From Chloroflexi bacterium TSY (lineage in GTDB: Bacteria > Chloroflexota > Anaerolineae > Caldilineales > Caldilineaceae), in assembly GCA_019217005.1 (NCBI GenBank), contig JAHBNG010000012.1:80629-144628 (forward strand): 64,000 nucleotides of DNA, written 5' to 3'. The translations under genes and the position numbers were made by a program. Within the stretch, counting starts at the first letter, position 1; every line of letters begins with the position of its first letter. A model generated the notes under the pieces. The model had not been told where the DNA came from and ran no database searches. It saw only the letters and a list, made by a program, of their open reading frames with translations. This document shows positions 39,432 to 47,770 of the stretch, piece after piece.

Positions 39432-40559
39432 ATGAAAGTCAAACTAATCAACTTAAGCAAACGTTGGGGTGATGTCTACGGCGCAAAGGGAATTGATCTG
39501 GAGATTCAGGATGGTGAGTTTGTGGCTTTTCTTGGCCCCTCTGGTTGTGGAAAGACGACGACGTTGCTCATGGTGGCCGGAATTTACAAACCCTCTGAAG
39601 GTGAGATCTTCTTCAATGATCGGCTAGTCAATCAAGTTGCTCCAAAAGATCGCAATATCGGCATGGTTTTTCAGAGTTACGCCCTCTATCCACACATGTC
39701 TGTGTTTCAGAATATTAGTTACCCCTTGAAGCTCAAAAAAAGATCACGGGCAGAAATGCAAGAGCGCACGCAGCGAGTTGCGAAGATGATGGGGATCGAT
39801 GATTTGCTCGATCGGAAGCCTGGACAACTTTCTGGCGGACAACAACAGCGAGTCGCGCTTGGTCGCGCGTTGGTAAAAGAGCCGGGACTGCTGCTCTTTG
39901 ATGAACCCCTCTCCAATCTTGACGCCAGATTGCGATTGACCATGCGCAGCGAAATTAAGCGTTTGCAACTCGAGCTGGGTATTACATCCATCTACGTTAC
40001 ACACGATCAAGTCGAAGCAATGACCATGGCCGACCGCATCGCAGTCATGAAGGATGGCCAGTTACAAGCCTTCGATACCCCTGCCGAATTGTATGAAAAA
40101 CCGCGCACTCTCTTTATCGGCGGGTTCGTTGGCAATCCACCGATGAATTTTATCGAGGTTGAGGTTCGGCAGGATGCCGAACGCTTTATTGCTCAACGGG
40201 GTCTAATCCAAATGCCAGTAACGGCGGAACAAGGCAGCAAGGTCGCCGGTAGAGGCTCAGTTGTGCTTGGCGTCCGTCCAGAAGATATCACAATTCTGAC
40301 GGAAGAGACATCCGAGACACAATGGATAGGTGATACCACTACCAAGGCAGTCATTGGAGAAGTAGCGATTGTTGAACCATTAGGACGCGACAATCTGATC
40401 GATGTGGTCGTCGACGATCTACATATTCACGTATTATCCAATCCTGCACATCGTCTGCGGATCAATGACAGAGTTCAACTACAAGTAAATCCAGAGAAGG
40501 TTCAATTCTTCGACCCAACCACCGAGAAGTCATTGCTCTGGTCAGATCATTTGGATTAG
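39432..40559 (+). CDS. Sugar ABC transporter ATPase, MsmK/UgpC type
   Basis: A 375-aa ATPase: Walker A GPSGCGKTT (residues 35-43), Q-loop FQSYALYP, signature LSGGQQQR (133-140), Walker B LLLFDEPLSNLDA, H-loop THD, and the ~130-residue C-terminal TOBE-type regulatory domain (GVRPEDI, VIGEVAIVEPLGRDN) of sugar importers. ATG at 39432 is the first residue giving the family's usual N-terminus (MKVKLINLSKRWGDV). It has no good ribosome site of its own. GGAGG at 39395 serves an ATG at 39406 that opens a 9-codon frame (MSVDRTIFL) ending in TGA overlapping this ATG. The frame is also open upstream to 39378 within the permease gene. Confidence 0.95.
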   Translation: MKVKLINLSKRWGDVYGAKGIDLEIQDGEFVAFLGPSGCGKTTTLLMVAGIYKPSEGEIFFNDRLVNQVAPKDRNIGMVFQSYALYPHMSVFQNISYPLKLKKRSRAEMQERTQRVAKMMGIDDLLDRKPGQLSGGQQQRVALGRALVKEPGLLLFDEPLSNLDARLRLTMRSEIKRLQLELGITSIYVTHDQVEAMTMADRIAVMKDGQLQAFDTPAELYEKPRTLFIGGFVGNPPMNFIEVEVRQDAERFIAQRGLIQMPVTAEQGSKVAGRGSVVLGVRPEDITILTEETSETQWIGDTTTKAVIGEVAIVEPLGRDNLIDVVVDDLHIHVLSNPAHRLRINDRVQLQVNPEKVQFFDPTTEKSLLWSDHLD

Positions 40560-40560
40560 G

Positions 40561-40638
40561 CTCATCTAAGAAAATTGTGCAATCCGATGTTTCACGGGAG
40601 GCAGAAATCCACGTTCGCACAATTTCGTCTGATGAGCG
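40561..40638 (+). terminator. Hairpin after the sugar ABC operon
   Basis: GCTCATC...AAATTGTGC pairs with GCACAATTT...GATGAGC around a ~35-nt loop, starting 1 base after the ATPase stop. No long T-run follows, so it may be a terminator or an RNA-stabilising 3' structure. Confidence 0.5.
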
Positions 40639-40682
40639 TTGGATAAGAGCCAAAAGTAGAGATAGTTTTCTCACTGTCTCAG

Positions 40683-40837
40683 GGGGTGGTTCATTTTAGC
40701 TGGATAGATAGGTTTACACTTTTAGAAACAGAAAGAACGTTTATATTCTCTGATTTCGCCGGTTCTCAGAGAGAAAACGGTCTCATATAGATTTTTGTCT
40801 ATATATCAAAAGTGTAAACCTAATTTTGAACCACCCC
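40683..40837 (+). mobile_element. 155-bp MITE, subfamily B (copy 1)
   Basis: Same GGGGTGGTTCA/TGAACCACCCC ends as subfamily A but a different interior (CTGGATAGATAGGTTTACAC). The 8-bp duplication is TGTCTCAG. Confidence 0.92.
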
Positions 40838-40916
40838 TGTCTCAGAACGAGAAACTGTGCTATACTGAGTCAACCTTTCCAAACCATACCCACCATTTCA
40901 ATTTGAGGTTGTGACA

Positions 40917-42063
40917 ATGACGCACACAAATCTTCTGACTCGGCGTAGCCGCAAACATATTGCAACGTCAGCTGCTCGTCAGGACGATATACAACTCCCG
41001 CCAGATTGGCAATTACCGCACAATATCCTGGATCGTTTAGGTGCTATACGTGCGGGTCAGCAACGCGCCATTGTAGAGATAGATGAAGACTCCCCTCATC
41101 TGCGACACAAACACCTGCTTCTTGTTCTACATCGCATCCCACAACTTGAACGAGCCCAACAAGGCGTCTTCATCTGGCAGAGTCCAGATGGGAAATGGAA
41201 ATGTTATCGCCAAGGCGAAAAGTACAACCCACAACAGGATGGATACCTTGCGCTCACCCAGCATTTGAATGAGTATGATAGGGGGTGGTTCATTTTAGCT
41301 GGATAGATAGGTTTACACTTTTAGAAACAGAAAGAACGTTTATATTCTCTGATTTCGCCGGTTCTCAGAGAGAAAACGGTCTCATATAGATTTTTGTCTA
41401 TATATCAAAAGTGTAAACCTAATTTTGAACCACCCCTATGATAGCGCCGAAAAACAGCTAAACGGTGCCTACGTTCAAGCAAAACGAACAGGTACATATT
41501 TACGACTTCTGGAAGACGTGGCGGCCAAACACCACGCAGCACGCAGTCTTTCCAAAGCGCTACAAAATGCACAAGACGCCGTCTTGAACGACCTTCAACT
41601 CATCAATCTACGCGATTGGGCGTATGACATCGAGCGCAATTTTGAATTCTTATACAAAAACGTACAGAATGCGCTTGATTATCGACAGATCTACCAAATA
41701 GAACGATTGAACCGTCTGATTTTTATCTTTTTTCCTCTAATGATCATCGCTTCCCTTTTCGGAACCGGTCTCTTCGACTTGCTGGTTGATATTGTTCCGA
41801 TCAGCGACCCACTCGTGCTGACCGCAGCCATCTTACTTGTTGCATTCCTCATAGACGCTGGTTTCCGTCTTCTCAACCCAGCCCCTCGCCGCAGAGCGCC
41901 TCGTCAATCGCGCGAACGCAAAAAGGCAGCACGAATCCGCCCCAAACCAGAACGTGTCAACTCTGTGCAAACACCAGAACATCAGCTAATTTTCTCAAAA
42001 AGTGCCGCGGTTTACTCTCCGACAGCGAAGGGGGTAGATGTCGCAAACTACACTTTCCGGTAG
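40917..42063 (+). pseudogene. Membrane protein of unknown function, split by a MITE
   Basis: The first part starts at ATG 40917 (THTNLLTRRSRKHIATS) with GAGG upstream, and runs to NEYD; the second part resumes after the MITE as SAEKQLNGAYVQAKRTGTYL to 42063. Deleting the 155-bp element and one 8-bp duplication joins them in frame as HLNEYDSAEKQLNG, giving ~329 residues. Features: a basic N-terminus, a helical, probably coiled-coil region (KALQNAQDAVLNDLQLINL), two membrane helices (LIFIFFPLMIIASLFGTGLF and LVLTAAILLVAFLIDAGFRL) and a very basic Arg/Lys tail. I do not recognise the family. The insertion creates a stop soon after its left end, so the gene is inactive now. Confidence 0.75.
41282..41436 (+). 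mobile_element. 155-bp MITE, subfamily B (copy 2)
   Basis: 8-bp duplication TATGATAG. As far as I can compare by eye, it is identical to the copies at 40683 and 47442, which points to recent transposition. Confidence 0.93.
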
Positions 42064-42372
42064 AAACAAAAGTGGCTCTTTGAGGGTTTGTGGGGTAAGC
42101 GTTGGATGGTTTGTTGATTTGCTCGTTTGTTCACCAACCATCTAACCAACAAACCAACTGACAACCACAAAAGTTTATCGAGGCTAGTTCCCCCATCAAG
42201 CACTCAGGTGCAAATTGAGACGCTCTTGACGGGTCGAGCAGAATCGTCATTTCAAGTATACTAATAGAGCTCTTTTCCCATATGCGGTAAAACATTTTAT
42301 TGCACGGAAGGACATTACTGTCAGCGCACATTTATGATAGATAAGCCGCTGACGGATAAGGAGAGGCGATAA
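42064..42372. other. Intergenic region with an imperfect hairpin
   Basis: An imperfect inverted repeat (GTTGGATGGTTTG against CAACCATCTAAC, about 42101-42146) may end the preceding transcript. No coding frame is supported. Confidence 0.35.
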
Positions 42373-42459
42373 ATGTGGGAACATACAGTCATCTTAATGC
42401 TTGTGACATTTATTCTGGGTTTGTTAATGGGTGCGTCGCTGGTGCGACCACGCTCTTGA
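42373..42459 (+). CDS. 28-residue single-helix membrane peptide
   Basis: ATG at 42373 has a strong site AAGGAGAGG at 42358-42366, six bases upstream. The product is MWEHTVILMLVTFILGLLM then GASLVRPRS: one hydrophobic helix with a short polar start and a basic end. No family is recognised. It stands between the MITE-split membrane-protein gene and the convergent adenylate-forming enzyme gene, 21 bp from the stop of the latter. The good ribosome site argues for translation, but conservation cannot be tested here. Confidence 0.5.
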   Translation: MWEHTVILMLVTFILGLLMGASLVRPRS

Positions 42460-42480
42460 TACGATAAAAAACTCCGTTGC

Positions 42481-43854
42481 TCACTTTACTCGTTGCACCC
42501 GCCGACGCTTTAAGCTGGCCTCGATAGGCGGCAACCCTCGTTCGATTTGAACCGCAACAGGCCGACAACCATAGTGGGCAACTGTTGTAGCAACACGATT
42601 GTGTACACTCTGCACAACTTGGTCAAACAATTTAGCTTGATCTTGCTGAGGAACAAAAGCGGTCGCCGAATCGATCTCCAAATGAACGCGCAGACAGCCA
42701 TCTCTCTCTTGGATCACTTGATAATCCTGGATGTGGGGACTGCTTAACAGGATCATGCGCCGAATCGTATCTGGGAAGAAGGGGCAGCGTCCGCCTCCTA
42801 TTAACTCAAAATAACAAATATCATCACAACGACCCTCTATTGACTCAATCACACGAAATCCACTCCCGCAGCGGCAAGGATGCTTCGACAATTGAAGGAT
42901 GTCGTTCAATCGATAGCGGATGATCGGTTGAGTTCGCCGCCAGAGATTGGTAACGATGGGGGTAACACGGTTTCCATCCGCCTCTATGTCCTCTGATTCG
43001 CTCAATGACTCAAACTGTAATGCCACAATATCCTCCTGAATGTGCAGTGATCCATACACACAACAAACCGCCAATAATCCCTCCGTACATTGATAAATCT
43101 GATGGACAGGCGTCTGGAAAATGGACGCAAGCCGCTCTTGTTCTTGCGGTTCGAGTACTTCAGCGACGGAGATCAGTCTTTCTGGTTGGCTACGAAGCGT
43201 GTCTGATTTTCTGGCTGCCCCCAAAAATCTCAATAATGAAGGTGGTCCGACAATGATGTGGGGCTGATAATCATTCAAGGCAGCAATGGCGTTTGTCAAT
43301 GGCAACATGAGGTCGAAATAACGTAGTTCGATCAGTAAACTGTTCGTTTGGGCGTATAAATTGCTGTGGGAACGCAGAAAGAAGGCAACACGCTTGCGGC
43401 TTCTACTGAGCGTTAGATGATGGAGCGTGCGTGCCAGAATGGTCCCGGCCCAAGCACATCGCTCTGCATTGCTCACCAAAAAGATCCCTCGATGATCAGA
43501 TGTGCCGGAGGAAAGGCCGACTGTCAGCCCATTGAGCATTGGTCGAAAATCACGATTCTGTTCTGCCTTGAGCGCAACATGCATTGCACTATCAAGCTGA
43601 ACGCTAACAGTATTCAATCGGCCAAAATGCTCCATCATCGATTGCTTGTCGATAGTTGGTAGATTCCGCCAATCGCACCAATCACGACCCGCCCAAAGTG
43701 ACCGATAAAAAGGACTGTAACGATTTGCAAATGCAACAATTTGACGCGCTCGTCGCTCTTGATACTGGGTCAAGCGGTCACCGGACAAAACACGCCACCG
43801 CCAGTGGGCGCAAACAAAATGCATTGCCGTCATCAGTTTTGAATTCATATCCAT
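42481..43854 (-). CDS. Adenylate-forming enzyme (F390 synthetase/CapK-related)
   Basis: A 457-aa protein of the phenylacetate-CoA ligase-like branch of adenylate-forming enzymes, close to the group annotated as putative adenylate-forming enzymes (TIGR02304 type; from memory). Family marks: AFANRYSPFYRSLW, LPTIDKQSMMEHF, the Ser/Thr/Gly-rich loop GLTVGLSSGTSDHRGIF, IYQCTEGLLAVCC, the segment QPIIRYRLNDILQL, Cys residues in HPCRCGSGF, and RCDDICYF. It should activate a carboxylate as an adenylate; the substrate is unknown. It is last in a minus-strand operon SDR -> MBL-fold hydrolase -> this gene, 14 bp after the MBL stop, and may depend on a transcript now interrupted by an IS. Confidence 0.8.
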   Translation of the reverse strand: MDMNSKLMTAMHFVCAHWRWRVLSGDRLTQYQERRARQIVAFANRYSPFYRSLWAGRDWCDWRNLPTIDKQSMMEHFGRLNTVSVQLDSAMHVALKAEQNRDFRPMLNGLTVGLSSGTSDHRGIFLVSNAERCAWAGTILARTLHHLTLSRSRKRVAFFLRSHSNLYAQTNSLLIELRYFDLMLPLTNAIAALNDYQPHIIVGPPSLLRFLGAARKSDTLRSQPERLISVAEVLEPQEQERLASIFQTPVHQIYQCTEGLLAVCCVYGSLHIQEDIVALQFESLSESEDIEADGNRVTPIVTNLWRRTQPIIRYRLNDILQLSKHPCRCGSGFRVIESIEGRCDDICYFELIGGGRCPFFPDTIRRMILLSSPHIQDYQVIQERDGCLRVHLEIDSATAFVPQQDQAKLFDQVVQSVHNRVATTVAHYGCRPVAVQIERGLPPIEASLKRRRVQRVK

Positions 43855-44128
43855 GACCCGTTATCTTATCATCCCACTGGAGCCTCCACTTCGCGTGCAA
43901 AGGCTTCCGGACAATGGCTGGGAACAATGAGGATGTCTGGATGTGCCTGGGCAAAATGATGGAGTTTATACAGGGTATTGCGCAATTGACGAGGATCATC
44001 GGCTACAAAATCGACGACTCGAGAGGGAGGGACTCCTGTTTCGATTGAACGCGTGAGCCAACAGCTATGACCTTATTTTTGCGCAACGAGAGCGTGATTC
44101 TATTCGTTCATGCAACTAGAGGGGGTTT

Positions 44129-45392
44129 CTAATCGGCCTCTAGATAGGATTTCAAGCAAATCAGAAGGTCACGAGAATAAGGATGTGAACTTAGCAGGTC
44201 AATCCGTGAAAGTGAGCCGTTCTGAAAAGAGAGAAAACCAGGTATTTGTAATAGATCTCGAACAATTCGTTTCTGCCGGAAAGGTTCAAATCTAGTATCC
44301 ACGAGAGCTTGCTGATGGAAATGGCCTATCAAATTATGCGCCAAATCAGCCAAAAGGATAAGAGATTTTTGAGCTAGAAATAGGGTCTTGCGACGAGAAG
44401 CTAAGTGTAACCCCATTTTATCATTACGGAATTGTTCGATTTCAGCCGCACCTCGATTGTCATAATATGAAATGAAGTGACGCTTGGATGGCAATTTGAT
44501 GGTCGAAATGTAGTAACTGACACAAATTTGCTCGTTTTTCACTCTTTTTTTGAGAAAAATGCGTACAGGGCGATTAAACTTGATAGGGGATGGAATTTCA
44601 GCCAGAAAGACGTCACCGCAAGGATCCCATCGAGTCACCTGTTGCGCCCACAGATGGGCACGACGGTTGGAGTTGCCCTTCATCATAAATTGATAGTTGC
44701 GGTTGAGCAGCCACCGAATATTTTCTTCACTACCTGCACCGCCATCGGTGCGCCAGACGACTCGCTCGCGTTTTTTCTCGTCTAACTCTAATGAACTTTC
44801 CGTGGCAAGCACGGCTGGCTGAAACGATGGAGCTGTATGCTGACTCCCTGGATAGAGGTCTGACCAAACCGTTTCATGGTATTTAACCGAACTTACACGG
44901 ACCAATTGGCGTCCCGTTGCGTTTTTTGCCGCTAAAATAGCCTTTTGACTTTTCTGTGCCTTTTTGCCGCATGGTAATCCGGATAGGTCAAAGTCTAACC
45001 ACAAGAACCCTCGCCAATCGTGGTTGTGTATTTGGCTTAGAGGCTTGCAGATTTCGCTGACCACACTCTACCGATATTCATTAGAGTTAGGCGTCTAATG
45101 TACGAGACATATTTGATTGCTCACTAAGCTGCTCCATCCCATAAATTTTCGCAAGGAGTCTTTCTGGTCTGACCTTTGTATTGAACTCAGTCAGCGTTGC
45201 GCAACCACATAATATGCTAACCAGCACCTGTTCCAACTTACTTGCTGGTGTATATTCATACGTTTTGACCGGTATTTCGATCTTCTTCAACGCAGTTAGC
45301 ACTTTCTCTTGATGGTAGTGTGCCAGCAACGCAGCTAATGGTGCATACTGAGTATTGCTGATCTCGTTCGTTAGTCCGAATTCTATTGCCAT
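44129..45392 (-). pseudogene. IS1380-like DDE transposase, copy B, one frameshift
   Basis: The first frame starts at ATG 45392 (MAIEFGLTNEISNTQYAPL) behind AAGGAGGC and ends at 45087 after RTLDA. The second frame continues from ~45085 (LTLMNIGRV-type sequence, not preceded by its own start) into WRGFLWLDFDLSGLPCGKK (first catalytic Asp), RERVVWRTDGGAGSEENIRWLL (second Asp) and YDNRGAAEIEQFRNDKMGL (Glu), ending at 44129. One missing base near 45085 is the only defect seen. Compared with copy A, this copy is the better preserved one and is the reference for the family in this window. Confidence 0.85.
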
Positions 45393-45485
45393 GAATGCCT
45401 CCTTGGATCGGGTATCTCTAATGAATTTCTTTGAGGCTATCCTTTTTTCGGCATTTTGACGAATTTGATCGAATAGAATCAGGCT

Positions 45486-45700
45486 CAGTAGATCCAAATT
45501 TCAGGTTTTGAGAGAGAATTCTGGCTAAACAGTTGACATAAATACAAATTTGCCGGTCGATATCTAGTTTTTGCGTTAGATTTGGGCGATTTTCAGATAT
45601 GAAATAGGTTGTTTTCTGTAACCGAAATCTGAATAAATGACTCCAAAATCCCTGCAATCTCGACTGAAAATAGCCAAAAACGCCAAATTTGGATCTACTG
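45486..45700 (+). mobile_element. 215-bp MITE with ISH3-like ends (copy 2)
   Basis: CAGTAGATCCAAATTT inverted ends and a perfect 5-bp duplication AGGCT (45481-45485, 45701-45705). Copy A of the host IS shows the empty site, so the insertion is directly proven by comparison. Confidence 0.95.
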
Positions 45701-46410
45701 AGGCTCTTATTGCGTCAACGAATAGAATTCCCTTCCCGTTGCGCAAAAATAAGGTATCAGCTACAAAGAAAATCCGCCCCCGGTCCGTTTGTGCCAGTAG
45801 GCCGAGTTGTCCACGGGCATGTCCAGGCAAACGGACAAGCAGCAGTGAACCATCATCGAATAGATCGTGTGTTGGTCCTAGGTAAGGAAGAGGGGTGCCA
45901 GAAAATGTAGGCAGCAGCACTAACCGTTTGTGAAAATCGGGAGGCAACAATGATGGGAGAAAGGCGCGTCGGAGTGCTGACAATCCAGTCCGTGACGCAA
46001 CATCTCGATATGCCTCTTGCAAAGCAACAAAGCGGCTGGTTGGAAAGTCGTGTAGACCAGCCAGATGGTCTGCATGAAAATGGGAGATAATAATCTGCTG
46101 AATGTCCGCAGGAGTCAGTCCCCAACGTGGTAGTTGACGCACAACAGCCAGTTCAGAGTCTACGTATAGCGGTGTGGCCCAGCGATAGAGAACATATGGA
46201 AAGCGTCGGGTTCCTTCCAGCATACGAGGGGCATATCCCGTGTCCCAGAGTAGCCAACCATGTTCTGGGTGTCCGAGCAAGGCAACGATCGAATGGCACG
46301 CCAATTGTCTCCGTGCACCACCTTGGATCATGAGATTTTCATGGGCAAGACAATAGCCAGTATCAAGGATATATGAAGTGAGTTGGGGAGGAGACATGGG
46401 TTTCCACTGA

Positions 46411-47202
46411 CTATTTTTGTGCTTCGGGCAAGGTAAGCCCTAGAACAAAACCCCCGTCCACGCGTAACACAGAGCCGGTCACATAATCGGCATCGTCGCT
46501 GGCAAGGTAAGTGACTGCCTTCCCAATGTCTTCTGGCACACCGATACGTCCCCAGGGAATTCGCTTGCCTGCCTCAGCTAGCTCGGTTTCGTTGTAGAAT
46601 TTACGTTCACCGGGCGTGTCGATCCAGCCAGGATTAACGACATTAATATTGATTCGCTGCGCGGCCAACTCTGTCGCCATTGTGCGAGCCAGATGGTTGA
46701 TTGCTGCCTTAGACATGTTGTAGGCCGCGCTAGCTACCGGAGCTATCTCTGCATGAACGGAGCTAATGATGACGATTTTGCCGCGGCTACGGCCATTGAG
46801 CGGTTGCTTGACCATCTGTTGTGCAGCAAGCTGGCAAGTATGGAAAACGCCAAATTGGGTGACCTGAATGGTGCTTTCGATATTCTCCCATTTAGCATCT
46901 ACGACTGGCTCGCGGATTGACATGGCGGCGTTGGCAACGGCAACATCCAATCGACCAAAATGTTCCACGGTTCCCTCAACCATCTCAACAACAGCACCAC
47001 GATCAGCCACATCTGCCTGCCAGACAAGCGCCCGCCGACCCATCTCTTCAATTTCGGCCGCGACCAAATCTGCCTCTGCACGATGGGAGCGATAATTGAC
47101 GACAACATCCGCCCCCTCATTCGCTAGGCACAGGGCAATGCCACGCCCAATGCCCAACGAAGCTCCAGTTACAAGCGCAACTTTTCCATCAAAGCGTTTC
47201 AT
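46411..47202 (-). CDS. Short-chain dehydrogenase/reductase
   Basis: A 263-aa classical SDR. ATG at 47202 (MKRFDGKVALVTG) with GAGGAGGG upstream is chosen over the frame's more distal start. Motifs: cofactor loop TGASLGIG (residues 12-19), NAA at the usual NNAG position, the catalytic Ser in ISSVHAE, YNMSK with the Tyr and Lys, and the C-terminal GSVLRVDGG. It resembles 3-oxoacyl-ACP reductase or glucose-1-dehydrogenase-like enzymes and should use NAD(P)H; the substrate is unknown. First gene of the minus-strand operon with the MBL hydrolase and the adenylate-forming enzyme. Confidence 0.93.
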   Translation of the reverse strand: MKRFDGKVALVTGASLGIGRGIALCLANEGADVVVNYRSHRAEADLVAAEIEEMGRRALVWQADVADRGAVVEMVEGTVEHFGRLDVAVANAAMSIREPVVDAKWENIESTIQVTQFGVFHTCQLAAQQMVKQPLNGRSRGKIVIISSVHAEIAPVASAAYNMSKAAINHLARTMATELAAQRININVVNPGWIDTPGERKFYNETELAEAGKRIPWGRIGVPEDIGKAVTYLASDDADYVTGSVLRVDGGFVLGLTLPEAQK

Positions 47203-47305
47203 CCACCCTCCTCTCGAGTTGGGTATTATCTCTACTAACCGCGGTTGTGTTGAACGATGTTTTTTCTGATAAGGATTGTCAAATGTTAACAATCCCTAGT
47301 ATACT

Positions 47306-47366
47306 CAGTAGACTGCAATTATGTCGTTCTTGAATGAAGTGAAGAATCTAGTGATTGCGACCTACG
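47306..47366. repeat. Small palindromic element flanked by ATACT (copy 3, inverted)
   Basis: Begins CAGTAGACTGCAATTATG and ends TTGCGACCTACG; ATACT on both sides (47301-47305, 47367-47371). The interior is reversed relative to the other two copies. Confidence 0.65.
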
Positions 47367-47441
47367 ATACTGCTTGTCTATTCATAATCTTTCGTTGACA
47401 GAGATTGTACAATTTCTGAGCCTATTTGTCATAGACTTGAC

Positions 47442-47596
47442 GGGGTGGTTCATTTTAGCTGGATAGATAGGTTTACACTTTTAGAAACAGAAAGAACGTT
47501 TATATTCTCTGATTTCGCCGGTTCTCAGAGAGAAAACGGTCTCATATAGATTTTTGTCTATATATCAAAAGTGTAAACCTAATTTTGAACCACCCC
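47442..47596 (+). mobile_element. 155-bp MITE, subfamily B (copy 3)
   Basis: 8-bp duplication GACTTGAC on both sides; same sequence as 40683 and 41282. Confidence 0.93.
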
Positions 47597-47718
47597 GACT
47601 TGACAGTATTATATTGTTTACCTACATCGACACCCGTCTTGTTTACAGACATCGTGTCCGCCCTTTTGCGCCGTGACAAGAGAGCCACGGACCAGACAGA
47701 GGTCGCGATGTAACTAAG

Positions 47719-47752
47719 CAGTGTTCATTTACACACTTCGTGGTACACACTC
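47719..47752. promoter_or_regulatory. 34-bp motif directly upstream of the first ABC exporter gene
   Basis: CAGTGTTCATTTACACACTT followed by CGTGGTACACACTC; it matches 54249-54282 at 33 of 34 positions, upstream of the P-type ATPase gene. It ends 18 bp before the GTG start. It corresponds to one arm of the two-armed elements elsewhere in the window, so it may be a shared operator or a solo end of a mobile element. Confidence 0.45.
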
Positions 47753-47770
47753 GGAAAACTTGAGGAATAA

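Larger units (their letters stand above)
44071..45754 (-). mobile_element. IS1380-like insertion sequence, copy B, with a nested MITE
   Basis: Inverted ends CCTTATTTTTGCGCAA; flanks TATGA (44066-44070) and TATCA (45755-45759), a 5-bp duplication with one change. Longer than copy A because of the 215-bp MITE at 45486-45700 plus its duplication, and because it lacks copy A's small deletion. Confidence 0.92.
43869..46397 (-). pseudogene. MBL-fold (lactonase-like) hydrolase interrupted by an IS
   Basis: The N-terminal part (46397 to ~45757) reads LDTGYCLAHENLM, LLWDTGY, the zinc motif HFHADH (residues 106-111), and ends at GRIFFVAD. After the IS the frame resumes with SCWLTRSIETGVPPSRVVDFV and runs through FAQAHPDILIVPSHCPEAF (late metal-ligand His) to the stop at 43869, giving ~280 residues when joined. 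The layout is that of AHL-lactonase-like MBL hydrolases; the substrate is not known. The start is 13 bp after the SDR stop. The IS (44071-45754) truncates the protein before its last zinc ligand, so the present product is probably inactive. Confidence 0.85.
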
